Assembly: GCF_900323545.1 (NCBI RefSeq)
Contig: NZ_OOHN01000008.1
Location: 267,941 to 331,940, forward strand
DNA length: 64,000 nt
Source: Actinomyces sp. Marseille-P3109
GTDB lineage: Bacteria > Actinomycetota > Actinomycetes > Actinomycetales > Actinomycetaceae
Reading direction: 5' to 3'
Shown here piece after piece: positions 18,407 to 27,704 of the stretch. A model generated the notes under the pieces. The model saw only the letters and a program-made list of their open reading frames with translations, ran no database searches and was not told the DNA's origin. The number at the start of each line of letters is the position of its first letter. The first letter of the stretch is position 1. A program made the position numbers and the translations under genes.

Positions 18407-19285
18407 TCACCACCGTCTCACCGTCCGCAGCAGAACAAGGGCGAGGACTGCTACCCATGCCAGACAGATGAGGCCGTCGGTGGCGGCCGAGCTCGGTGAG
18501 GTCATGGCCTCGGGGTTCAGTGACGCGGTCGCCCGGGTCAATGCGGTCATGGGATTGAGGATGCTCAGCGGCTGGGCCACCAGGAGCATCGCCGTCCCAG
18601 CGACCGCTCCCAGGAGCGCAGTGGTCATCGTGCTGGCGAAGGACCTCATGATCGTGCCTAGCCAGGTGACGAAGGTGAGGATGACCCACATCCCCAGCGC
18701 CACGGCGCCGAACCGGGGCAGGTAGGCGGCCAGGCCCGGCAGATGGAAGCCGGCGACAAGACCGGTGAGAGCAACGGTCAGGATCAGGATCGCGGTGGTC
18801 GTCACCGCCACCTGCAGCCCGTGGAGCAGCTTGCCCGCAATGATGGCGCTCTCCACGTGATCGGCGCTCATCCGCTGCCAGTTGCGTCCCTGATGCTCAC
18901 CGGCGGCGATCTGCGCCGCGAAGCCGCTCAAAGCCAGGGGAAGGATCAGCATCGAGAGCAGGAGCGTGGACTGGGGCCAGATGATGTCCCAGGTGGCGCC
19001 CAGCGCCTGGAACTCGTCTCGGTAGGTCCTGTACTGCAGGTAACCGGACAGGGACGCCAGGGCGCACAGGACGGTGACAGCACCCCAGTACCAGCGGTTG
19101 GGGGCCTTACGGTTCTCCCAGTACCAGGCGTCGCGTACCAGGGGGCGACGACGGCGTGCCGCCGACGGCGTTCTTGCCGTGAGGTCGTCGGTAGAGGTTG
19201 GCGTCGTCGGGGGGCCAGGAGTGGTGAGGGATGAAGACATGGCGTGCCTTGGGGCTGAGAACGTGGATGATGCGGCGCTGCTCAT
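18407..19285 (-). CDS. ABC-2 type permease (second of pair), lantibiotic-immunity-like
   Basis: 292 residues. A long cytoplasmic N-terminus (about 70 residues, Ser/Thr/Pro-rich) is followed by six predicted helices. The segment AAGEHQGRNWQRMSADHVES after the second helix matches the E-x-x-x-W-x-x-M/L loop of immunity permeases such as LanE/LanG and BcrB. Its ATG overlaps the preceding stop (ATGA), giving tight coupling with the other permease, so the two probably form a heterodimer with the ATPase. Confidence 0.8.
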   Translation of the reverse strand: MSSAASSTFSAPRHAMSSSLTTPGPPTTPTSTDDLTARTPSAARRRRPLVRDAWYWENRKAPNRWYWGAVTVLCALASLSGYLQYRTYRDEFQALGATWDIIWPQSTLLLSMLILPLALSGFAAQIAAGEHQGRNWQRMSADHVESAIIAGKLLHGLQVAVTTTAILILTVALTGLVAGFHLPGLAAYLPRFGAVALGMWVILTFVTWLGTIMRSFASTMTTALLGAVAGTAMLLVAQPLSILNPMTALTRATASLNPEAMTSPSSAATDGLICLAWVAVLALVLLRTVRRW

Positions 19286-20142
19286 CGGTAATTCACCCTA
19301 TGGACAATAGCGGTATGGGCGATGACGGTCCACCCTGTGGCGGCCAGCGCGGCGAACACCGCCAGGATCCACGGCTGAGTAGCCAGCGTCATGTCGCCGG
19401 TGGCATGTATGGACGCGTAGGAGGCTACTGTGTCGATGGGGGTGGCGGAGGGAATGATTCCCCAGGGCAGCAGCCAGGTGAAGGACCCGAGGTAGGCGTG
19501 GGGCAGGCTCCCGGCGATCAGGCCGCCGACGGCCGCTGTCCCCAGGCCGATGGCCTGCCTGTCGAAGCACATGGACAGCATGAGCTGGACCGAGGCGACG
19601 GCCAGTGCCGAGCACGCCATCACCACAAGTGCGGGTGGGAGTGCTCTCCAGTAGGAGGTGGTCACGGTCAGGCCCAGAGGGGCGGCCGCAGCGGCGAGCA
19701 GCACCAGGACGGCGGTCTCCATCGCACTCGCCGTGAGAAAGACAATGACGAGCTTGCCCCTGTACCGGGTGAGAGGCCTCTGCCCCAGTGCCGTCATCAA
19801 CTGTCCCATCCGCTCCTCGGTGTCCGCGGTAACGATGCGCGAGGCCAGTAGTGCCGTCACAACCGGCATGAGGACAGTGATGACCTGGAGGAGCTCATCG
19901 AGCGCGAGGGTAGTGTCGTGCGCCTTGGCGGGGCCCGTGACCCGGGAGGCCACGCGCATACTGCTCCAGAGCAGGCACAGGGCGGACGCGCTCGCAGCCA
20001 GGAGCCAGTAGTGCCTGCGACGCAGTTTGCCCAGCTCGAGGATCACGGTTGTCCGCGCATGCCGAACCCATGAGGCGGACAGCAGCGTCGGCTCCGCGAG
20101 CGAGTCGGATGCGGTGCCAGCGGCACTCGGCGGAGTGCTCAT
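19282..20142 (-). CDS. ABC-2 type permease (first of pair), lantibiotic-immunity-like
   Basis: 286 residues with six predicted helices; ELGKLRRRHYW begins the domain and VTADTEERMGQLMTALGQRPLTRYRGKLV forms the cytoplasmic loop after helix 2, as in the EcsB/LanE type. It overlaps the ATPase stop by four bases (ATGA) and the following permease by four bases. It does not resemble FtsX/BceB, so the module is of the LanFEG/BcrAB type rather than the BceAB type. Confidence 0.8.
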   Translation of the reverse strand: MSTPPSAAGTASDSLAEPTLLSASWVRHARTTVILELGKLRRRHYWLLAASASALCLLWSSMRVASRVTGPAKAHDTTLALDELLQVITVLMPVVTALLASRIVTADTEERMGQLMTALGQRPLTRYRGKLVIVFLTASAMETAVLVLLAAAAAPLGLTVTTSYWRALPPALVVMACSALAVASVQLMLSMCFDRQAIGLGTAAVGGLIAGSLPHAYLGSFTWLLPWGIIPSATPIDTVASYASIHATGDMTLATQPWILAVFAALAATGWTVIAHTAIVHRVNYR

Positions 20143-21278
20143 CGGGCTATGCCCCGGGACGTGGCCGCCGGCTGAGCGGTAAGGACGGGGTCGGTCAGTT
20201 CGAGGAAGGCCTGCTCCAGGGTCTTGCGCACGGTCTGGACGCGGTAGACGGTCGTGCCCGAGGTGACGATGCTGGTGATGAGATCGCCGACGTCGTCGTC
20301 GGGCATCATCGCCGTGCGCACCACGGCGTCGTGGACCTCATGCGGCACCCCGAGGGAGGTCAGAAGGGTGGAGACGGCCGTGGGGGCGGAGACGGTCATC
20401 TCGATGACACCGTCGTCGTGCAGGCCGGACAGAGTGCCCTGGTAGCGCAGGCGCCCGGCACAGATGATGCCAACAGTGTCGGCCAGCTGCTCGATCTCGG
20501 ACAGGGTGGGAGAGGAGACCATGATCGTTACCCCCTCCTGGCGGGAGAGGGTCATGATGAGCTGGCGGATCTCGGCCACGTCGACCGGGTCGAGCCCCTT
20601 GGTGGGCTCGTCCAGCAGCAGGAGAGGAGAGTCCGCCAGGAGCGCCATGGCCAGTCCGAGCCGCTGCTTCAGGCTCGTTGAGTAGTGCCTGACCTGCCTG
20701 CCCTCCTGCCCGTCCAGGTCGACGGTGGCCAGAGCGTGCTCGATGCGGTTGGACGAGAGTCCCAGGTAGGAGGCCACCATGACGAGGTTCTCCCGGCCGG
20801 TCAGGGTCGGGTAGTAGGAGGGGCCCTCGATGAGGGATCCGATCGCTCCCGGGGGCAGAGGCCGGCGGGAGCTGACCGCACGTCCCAGGACACTTATGTG
20901 TCCCGACGTCGGGCGGGCCAGTCCCAGCAGGAGCTTCATGGTGGTGGACTTGCCGGCTCCGTTGGGTCCCAGGAGCCCGTAGATACCGCCGGCGGGTACT
21001 CGCAGGTTCACCCCGTCGACGACGTTGACGCCGTTGTAGGAGCGGGTCAGGCCGTCGGTGGCCACCGCGAGCTCTCCGACCGGGGCCGGGAAGGCCTCGG
21101 CAACGGTGGGGGCGACGAGGCGCGGGCTGGTAGGGGAGGAGGGTGCGGGGTCCGAGACGGGACTGGCGACAGGGCGACCGGTCGTGATGTCCTGATCGGG
21201 GAAGGAGATGGTGGGAGGTGCAGGCGCCGTGGCTGTCATCGGGGAGCTCAGCGAGGCAGTCAGGGGTGCGATGCTCAT
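20139..21278 (-). CDS. ABC transporter ATPase, LanF/BcrA-like
   Basis: 379 residues. An N-terminal extension of about 60 residues is rich in Pro/Ser/Thr; the NBD then shows Walker A GLLGPNGAGKSTT, a divergent signature YSTSLKQRLGLAMAL (the usual form in BcrA/LanF proteins, where LSGGQ is degenerate) and Walker B PLLLLDEPTKGLDP. The switch (H-loop) position reads VSSPTLSEIE, with Pro257 where SSHxLSEI is expected, so the conserved His appears lost. First gene of a leftward five-gene operon with two permeases and a two-component system. Confidence 0.88.
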   Translation of the reverse strand: MSIAPLTASLSSPMTATAPAPPTISFPDQDITTGRPVASPVSDPAPSSPTSPRLVAPTVAEAFPAPVGELAVATDGLTRSYNGVNVVDGVNLRVPAGGIYGLLGPNGAGKSTTMKLLLGLARPTSGHISVLGRAVSSRRPLPPGAIGSLIEGPSYYPTLTGRENLVMVASYLGLSSNRIEHALATVDLDGQEGRQVRHYSTSLKQRLGLAMALLADSPLLLLDEPTKGLDPVDVAEIRQLIMTLSRQEGVTIMVSSPTLSEIEQLADTVGIICAGRLRYQGTLSGLHDDGVIEMTVSAPTAVSTLLTSLGVPHEVHDAVVRTAMMPDDDVGDLITSIVTSGTTVYRVQTVRKTLEQAFLELTDPVLTAQPAATSRGIAR

Positions 21279-21287
21279 GAAACCATG

Positions 21288-21297
21288 TAAGCGCTTA
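21288..21297 (-). promoter_or_regulatory. Palindrome TAAGCGCTTA in the promoter region of the ABC/two-component operon
   Basis: A perfect 10-bp palindrome lies 10 bases before the ATPase start codon on the leftward strand. Just upstream is the AT-rich stretch CATAATATTTT, a plausible -10. The palindrome would therefore cover the transcription start or early leader, a good place for a repressor or for the operon's own response regulator. Confidence 0.4.
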
Positions 21298-21350
21298 AAA
21301 TATTATGGGCGCACCAACTTCAGCCTATTTGTCCCCCTCGGGGGGCGAAC

Positions 21351-21393
21351 GCGGTGCCGCAGCCGTTCCCTGGTCGGGTGGCTGCGGCACCGC
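21351..21393 (-). terminator. Terminator hairpin downstream of ackA
   Basis: GCGGTGCCGCAGCC (21351-21364) pairs perfectly with GGCTGCGGCACCGC (21380-21393); 14-bp stem, 15-base loop, 72 bases beyond the ackA stop on the leftward strand. It separates pta-ackA from the ABC operon. Confidence 0.75.
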
Positions 21394-21464
21394 GCGGTAT
21401 TCTCCTGGTCTGTCCCGTCACTCGAAGGCTCGACGGCGGGCTCTCCCAGGGGCTTGAGAGGTCC

Positions 21465-22649
<1,185 letters not shown>

Positions 22650-22722
22650 GGGGTGCCTTTCAAGAACGGTATGGGACGGACTGCGGGGATGGCTGGCAAG
22701 GACTGACCGGGATCCGGCGGCG

Positions 22723-22767
22723 CGGGGCCGGGACCAGAGAGCGAACTGGCAGCTGGTCCCGGCCCCG
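22723..22767 (-). terminator. Hairpin between pta and ackA
   Basis: CGGGGCCGGGACCAG (22723-22737) pairs perfectly with CTGGTCCCGGCCCCG (22753-22767) over a 15-base loop, starting 15 bases after the pta stop. It could terminate or attenuate read-through into ackA, or stabilise the pta message. Confidence 0.6.
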
Positions 22768-22781
22768 GGCCGGTGAGAACC

Positions 22782-24836
22782 TCAGCCCTGGGCCTGGACG
22801 GCGGTGATGGCGACGGTGTTGATGATGTCCTCCACCAGGGCGCCGCGCGAGAGGTCGTTGACCGGCTTGTTGAGGCCCTGGAGGACGGGGCCGATGGCGA
22901 TGGCGCCAGAGGAGCGCTGGACCGCCTTGTAACCGATGTTGCCGCTGGACAGGTCCGGGAAGATGAAGACGTTGGCCCGTCCGGCCACGAGAGAATCGGG
23001 GGCCTTCTTGGCGGCCACGGTCGGGTCGATGGCGGCGTCGTACTGGATGGGGCCCTCGACGGCGAGGTCGGGCTCCTTGGACCGCACCAGCTCGGTGGCC
23101 TCGCGGACCTTGTCGACGTCCGCACCCTTTCCGGAGGTCCCGGTGGAGAAGGACAGCATCGCCACGCGCGGCTCGACGCCGAACTGGCGGGCCGTGGCGG
23201 CCGAGGAGATGGCGATGTCGGCCAGCTCGGCGGCGTTGGGCTCGGGGTTGACGGCGCAGTCACCGTAGACGAGCACCCGGTCCTCCAGGAGCATGAGGAA
23301 GACGGAGGAGACGATCGAGGTCCCCGGCTTGGTCTTGATGATCTGGAAGGAGGGGACGATCGTGTGGGCGGTGGTGTGAGCCGCACCCGAGACCATGCCG
23401 TCGGCGTCGCCCATGTGGACCATCATCGTGCCGAAGTAGGACACGTCCTGGACCTTCTCCCGGGCCTGCTCCAGGGTGACGCCCTTCTTGGCGCGCAGGC
23501 GGGCGAACTCCTCAGCGTACTTCTCCAGCAGCTCGGGGTCCCTGGTGGAGATGACCCGGGCGGCGGCGATGTCCAGACCCAGCTCGGTGGCGCGGGCGCG
23601 CACGGTGGTCTCGTCACCCAGCAGCACCAGGTCGGCGATGCCCCGGCGCAGGATGGCGTCGGCGGCCCGCAGGACCCGGTCGTCGTCGGGCTCGGGCAGG
23701 ACGATCGTCCTGCGGTCGGTGCGCGAGCGCTCCACCAGCTCGGCCTGGAACATGATCGGAGTGACGACCTCGGAGGGCTCGACCTCCAGTGCGGACAGAA
23801 GGGCGTCGACGTCGGCCTCATGCTCGAAGGTGGTCACGGCCACGTCGATCTTGCGCTCGGAGCCGTGGGCGAGCAGGCCCTGCAGGGAGCCGGCCCTCGA
23901 GGCGGCGGTGAAGGTATCCAGCGGGGAGGTGATGACCGGGATATTGACGTCCAGACCCTCCAGGAGGCGCAGCGCGTGGGGCGCCACCTCGAAGCCCCCG
24001 TTGAGGATGAGGCCGGACAGGATCGGGAAGCTGGAGGATGCCTGGGCCGCCATGAGCGAGATGAGCATGGCGGACCGGTCGGCCGGCACAATGGCGACCT
24101 GGCCGGCGGTCAGGCGCTCCAGGACGTGGGAGACGTCCATGGCGCACACGAGGACGGACTCGGCCTCGCGGTCCAGCAGGGTCTCGTCGCCGGCGATGAG
24201 TGTGCCCTCGACGGCGTCCAGCACCTCATGCACCGCTGGGGCGGCCAGGAGAGGCACCTCGGGCAGCGTGGTGGAGGTGATGCCCTCGACGGCCGCCAGC
24301 GCGTCGGCGACGGCCTGGCGGGTGTCCGGGCGGCACTTGTTGGCCACCGCCGCGACGGTGCGGGCGTGGTTGTCGGCGATCTCTGCCATGGAGACCTCCA
24401 CGGAACCGACGACGTCCTCGGGGTCGTACTGCCCGGAGACCACCAGCAGGATCGGAACGCCGATGTTGGCGGCGACCCGTGCGTTGAGGGCCAGCTCGGG
24501 GTTGCCGGCGACGTCGGTGAAGTCCGAGCCGTCGATGATGACGACGTCGTGCTCGCGCGCCAGGGCCCGGTAGGCGTCGACGATGCGGGCCAGGGCCTCC
24601 TCGGGGTCGGTGTGGAACTCGTCCCAGGTCGCGCCGACGCACTGCTCGGCGGGCGTGGTGGAGCCGGCACGGGCCAGCAGGAGACTGAGGAAGGCGTCGC
24701 CCTCACGGCTCTCCACGAAGGGGCGGAAGACGCCGACCTTGGCAACTACCTTCGTCAGGCAGGAGACCAGCCCGAGGGCCACCGTTGACTTCCCGGTTCC
24801 GGCATTGGGTGAGGCGATGTAGATACTGCGCGCCAC
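22782..24836 (-). CDS. pta: Phosphate acetyltransferase (long form)
   Basis: 684 residues. Converts acetyl-CoA and phosphate to acetyl phosphate. The N-terminal half is a P-loop domain of the BioD/CobQ kind (ASPNAGTGKST, residues 8-18) followed by a DRTGG-like region. The C-terminal half (from about 360) is the catalytic PTA domain with RTIVLPEPDDDRVLRAAD, SGAAHTTAHTI, GDCAVNPEP and RANVFIFPDLSSGNIGYKA. This long architecture is shared with E. coli Pta. ATG 24836 sits behind GAGAAGGACCC. It is upstream of ackA. Confidence 0.96.
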   Translation of the reverse strand: MARSIYIASPNAGTGKSTVALGLVSCLTKVVAKVGVFRPFVESREGDAFLSLLLARAGSTTPAEQCVGATWDEFHTDPEEALARIVDAYRALAREHDVVIIDGSDFTDVAGNPELALNARVAANIGVPILLVVSGQYDPEDVVGSVEVSMAEIADNHARTVAAVANKCRPDTRQAVADALAAVEGITSTTLPEVPLLAAPAVHEVLDAVEGTLIAGDETLLDREAESVLVCAMDVSHVLERLTAGQVAIVPADRSAMLISLMAAQASSSFPILSGLILNGGFEVAPHALRLLEGLDVNIPVITSPLDTFTAASRAGSLQGLLAHGSERKIDVAVTTFEHEADVDALLSALEVEPSEVVTPIMFQAELVERSRTDRRTIVLPEPDDDRVLRAADAILRRGIADLVLLGDETTVRARATELGLDIAAARVISTRDPELLEKYAEEFARLRAKKGVTLEQAREKVQDVSYFGTMMVHMGDADGMVSGAAHTTAHTIVPSFQIIKTKPGTSIVSSVFLMLLEDRVLVYGDCAVNPEPNAAELADIAISSAATARQFGVEPRVAMLSFSTGTSGKGADVDKVREATELVRSKEPDLAVEGPIQYDAAIDPTVAAKKAPDSLVAGRANVFIFPDLSSGNIGYKAVQRSSGAIAIGPVLQGLNKPVNDLSRGALVEDIINTVAITAVQAQG

Positions 24837-24998
24837 GTTGGGTCCTTCTCGCGTTGTCTTGGAGTCAGGGGCGCCGGCTCATTCCGGTGCCGTACGGGTC
24901 CGATTGTGCCCCTACCTACGGGTCGTCTGCGACCAAAGGCCCGGACTCAGGCTGTCTTGTGATGTGGGAACGGGCACATGCAACGGCTGCTGCGGGAC

Positions 24999-26057
24999 CT
25001 AATCGGCTCGAGCGCGCGGATCCCGGTAGGGCGTGGGTGGGACCGTGGTCCGCCCGGTGCCGGGGTCGACGCTCACCGCGACGCTGCCGAGGGCTCGGCT
25101 GTAGGGGCTGGACGCATTCTGGGAGAGCCAGACCGTGTAGGTCGACGTCGGATTCCCCGGCTCGGGGAGGAACAGGGCGACTGGTTTGCCCGGACGTGTC
25201 TCCTGGGCCGCTGCCACAGCGCGGTGCGGACCGATGTCCTGGACCCTGTCCTGCTCCTGTGAGGTGCCGGCCTGCGCAGCCGGCGTCTCGGCTCCCGCGG
25301 TGGAGGCGGTGGACGCCTGCCGGGTGGGGTGAGGATCGAGGGCAGTGGCGTAGTAGCCCCACAGGAACAGCAGGGGAAGCAGAACCAGGCCCGCCGCCTT
25401 GAGCAGGTCGGTGTCCCTCGACAGGCGCGTCGTGCGCCAGCGGGCGGACAAGACGGTTCGTCGGTAGCGCTGCAGCGGCCACCACACCCTCAGCGCGCTC
25501 ACAGTGAGGGCCAGCAGCACTATGCCCACGGTTCCAACAACGACGTCGCCGACGGTGAGTCCCTGCTCCGCCAGCCAGCGGGTGCGGGGGACCTCCTGGG
25601 ACATCCAGCGGACATGGCCGGGGCCCTGGCAGGACAGGAGACAGCGGTGGAGGTTGTCCAGGGTGGCGAGCCAGGACGGGGGAGCGGCGACCCGGCCGAT
25701 CTCGTCTCCGGTGGAGGGGTCGACCGTGTAGGCCGACTGCCGGGTCCGGACCTCGATGACATCGTTGATCCAGGTGGCGGAGGCCGCGGTCTCGTCTGGG
25801 TGATGGCTCTCGATCGTCGCGATGGCCTGGGGTAGTGAGAGCCGCTCGGGGCCGGCGCTGCGGGAGTACGCGGCCGGACTCAATGAACGCATGATCTCGC
25901 CCTGGTGCGGTAGGAGGGCGCCGCTGAGAGTGACGGTCAGCAGAAGCACCCCGGCCATCACCGACATCCACCGGTGCGTGAGCGTCATCGCCCGGGAGGT
26001 CCAGGAGGGTGGGGTCCAGGAGGGTGGGGTGGGGAGGGGGCCGGCCGCGGGGTGCAT
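24999..26057 (-). CDS. PepSY-associated transmembrane protein
   Basis: About 352 residues. After a Pro-rich N-terminus comes THRWMSVMAGVLLLTVTLSGALL, the first helix of PepSY_TM proteins; then an extracytoplasmic PepSY-like part (LPQAIATIESHHPDE, YTVDPSTGDEIGRV), the DNLHRCLLS motif and two further helices (about 165-190 and 225-245) with an external tail. Such proteins are often linked to iron or heme uptake or to reductases, without proven function. A start at ATG 25988 (before TLTHRW) is possible; the longer start includes a direct PPSWT repeat. It lies 15 bases after the next upstream gene. Confidence 0.7.
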   Translation of the reverse strand: MHPAAGPLPTPPSWTPPSWTSRAMTLTHRWMSVMAGVLLLTVTLSGALLPHQGEIMRSLSPAAYSRSAGPERLSLPQAIATIESHHPDETAASATWINDVIEVRTRQSAYTVDPSTGDEIGRVAAPPSWLATLDNLHRCLLSCQGPGHVRWMSQEVPRTRWLAEQGLTVGDVVVGTVGIVLLALTVSALRVWWPLQRYRRTVLSARWRTTRLSRDTDLLKAAGLVLLPLLFLWGYYATALDPHPTRQASTASTAGAETPAAQAGTSQEQDRVQDIGPHRAVAAAQETRPGKPVALFLPEPGNPTSTYTVWLSQNASSPYSRALGSVAVSVDPGTGRTTVPPTPYRDPRARAD

Positions 26058-26072
26058 GATGAGGCTGGAGGG

Positions 26073-26591
26073 CTAGAACCCGGCGGGGGCCAGCAAGGCC
26101 ACGAGGGTACACAGGCAGGTCAGCGTCGCAATGAGAGCGTAGGCACGGCGGCCGCGGTGGTGCTGCACCCACAGAGAGCGGGCGCCGCTGACGCTCACAG
26201 CTGCACCCACCACCTGGATGACCAGGGCTGCTCCGACGGCCAGAGGGCCGAGGGGACCGACAGCAGGAGCCAGGGCGTAGACGATGATGCACCTGAGTCC
26301 CGAGGCCCACAGTCCCAGCGTGACCGCGTGGACGTCGGCGCTGACCAGCGCGGCTGTCTCCGGGGTGGACTCAGGAGGGTCTTCAGGAGCATCCAGGGCC
26401 TCGGGAGCGTTGGGGCTCTCGTTTCCGGAGGTGTCACGGGAGGTTGCGAGTCCAGGGGCGGATGAGGCGGCGGGTGCGGAAACGTCGTCGACGTCGCCGG
26501 CATCTCCGCCTGGTGAAACGTCAACATAATCAATACCGGCCGCACTCTTCATACTGATGAATACGGTAACGGTCAGGATAAATCGCGTCAA
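26073..26591 (-). CDS. Hypothetical membrane protein
   Basis: Up to 172 residues; if the second ATG (26552) is used, 159. A long acidic, Pro/Ser-rich stretch (about 20-80) precedes three or four hydrophobic helices (about 88-108, 112-135 and 148-170). No recognised family. It is translated just ahead of the PepSY gene (15-bp gap) on the same strand, so the two are probably one operon. The N-terminal low-complexity part has little homology value; the membrane part looks real from its codon pattern. Confidence 0.55.
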   Translation of the reverse strand: MTRFILTVTVFISMKSAAGIDYVDVSPGGDAGDVDDVSAPAASSAPGLATSRDTSGNESPNAPEALDAPEDPPESTPETAALVSADVHAVTLGLWASGLRCIIVYALAPAVGPLGPLAVGAALVIQVVGAAVSVSGARSLWVQHHRGRRAYALIATLTCLCTLVALLAPAGF

Positions 26592-26714
26592 CGCTCCAGC
26601 GTAAGGCGATGATGTGATGTCAGACAGGCTGTCTTGAGGGAAATAATCGCTAGTAGGTGCCGGTTCTGCGTGCCGGAGAAATAGTGAGTCGCCAGGTATG
26701 GGCCCTCCTGGTGG

Positions 26715-27551
26715 CTACCGCAGTAGGGGCAGTGCGGAGACGATGGTCAGCACGATGATGATCGGCTCGAAGACCCGCTGGTCCATGTGCTCGGCAAGCC
26801 GCCGCCCCGCCAGCGCGGCGCCGACGACGATCGGTGCGCAGATCGCGGTCAGCGACAATGTGGTGGTGTTGACCAGGCCGGCCGACAGTGAGAATGGCAG
26901 CTTGACGAGGTTGACCAGGAAGAAGAACCAGGCCGTCGTTCCCAGGAAGGCCTTGACCGGATAGCGACAGGCCAGGAAGTACATGGAGGTCACCGGTCCA
27001 CCGGCGTTGGCGACCATCGTGGTGAATCCGGCGAGGCTGCCGTAGACCAGGCGGGCGAGCCTGCTGCCGGCCACGGGCGTCGTAGGTGCCCCGGGGACCG
27101 TGGTCGCCTCCAGGGGCACCGGGCTCGGAGTGGGCTCGACCTGGATCCGTGTCGCGGGGGCGTCGTCGGGCCTGCCTCTGCCTGCCGCGCGCCGCTGAAG
27201 CAGGGTGATGGCGACCAGGAGCAGCAGGACGGCGCCGATGAGGCGCCTGGTGGAGTCATTGGAGGCCAGGTGCAGGAACAGGGCACCGGCGCCGACTCCC
27301 GCCAGGACCGCCGGGACGAGTCTGCGCAGCATGTGGAAGTCGGCGTCTCGGCGGTAGCTCCACACGGCCAGCAGGTCACCGGTCATGAGCATGAGCAGGA
27401 TGGCGCCGGTGGACTCCTTGGCCGGCAGTGCCATGGTGCACAGGGCGACGGCGATCGTGGCCGCCCCGGGCAGGGCGGTCTTGGCGATGCCGCACAAGGC
27501 TGCCACGACCATGAGCAGGATCCAGGCGGTGGCGGTCAGGGTGGGAAGCAC
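26715..27551 (-). CDS. TSUP-family permease (TauE/SafE type)
   Basis: 278 residues with about eight helices in two halves separated by a polar loop (about 125-160). Typical elements: AALCGIAKTALPGAATIAVAL at the N-terminus, LVYGSLAGFTTMVANAGGPVTSMYFLAC in the second half and FFLVNLVKLPFS. The family moves sulfite, sulfoacetate, organosulfonates or other anions. A TTTGTCAGGAC element resembling the inositol-regulon operator lies 52 bases before its start, so it may be co-regulated with the cyclitol cluster; the substrate is unknown. Confidence 0.82.
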   Translation of the reverse strand: MLPTLTATAWILLMVVAALCGIAKTALPGAATIAVALCTMALPAKESTGAILLMLMTGDLLAVWSYRRDADFHMLRRLVPAVLAGVGAGALFLHLASNDSTRRLIGAVLLLLVAITLLQRRAAGRGRPDDAPATRIQVEPTPSPVPLEATTVPGAPTTPVAGSRLARLVYGSLAGFTTMVANAGGPVTSMYFLACRYPVKAFLGTTAWFFFLVNLVKLPFSLSAGLVNTTTLSLTAICAPIVVGAALAGRRLAEHMDQRVFEPIIIVLTIVSALPLLR

Positions 27552-27602
27552 AGGCCGGCCTCTCGGCGGTGAGAAGGGTGAGTGGAGCGAGCAGGAACGG
27601 AC

Positions 27603-27616
27603 TTTGTCAGGACTTT
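27603..27616. promoter_or_regulatory. Inositol-regulon operator site a (weak): TTTGTCAGGACTTT
   Basis: Matches TTTGTC-NN-GACAAA at 9 of the 12 defined positions; the right half ends in TTT instead of AAA. It lies 52 bases upstream of the TSUP permease start. The weakest of the twelve sites. Confidence 0.4.
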
Positions 27617-27635
27617 TACTCAGTCTAACGGACGG

Positions 27636-27682
27636 GCGCCGACGGCGAGGACCGGGTGGGCAGGGATCCTCGCCGTCGGCGC
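27636..27682 (-). terminator. Terminator hairpin downstream of the TIM-barrel isomerase gene
   Basis: GCGCCGACGGCGAGGA (27636-27651) pairs perfectly with TCCTCGCCGTCGGCGC (27667-27682), 22 bases after the stop of the leftward gene ending at 27705. Confidence 0.75.
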
Positions 27683-27704
27683 GATGTCGGTTGTCGGAGC
27701 CGGC

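Noticed and set aside
24916..26310. A 464-codon frame overlapping the PepSY gene on the same strand
   Set aside because: Arg/Pro/His-rich nonsense in an alternative frame; the PepSY frame has coherent membrane helices and motifs.
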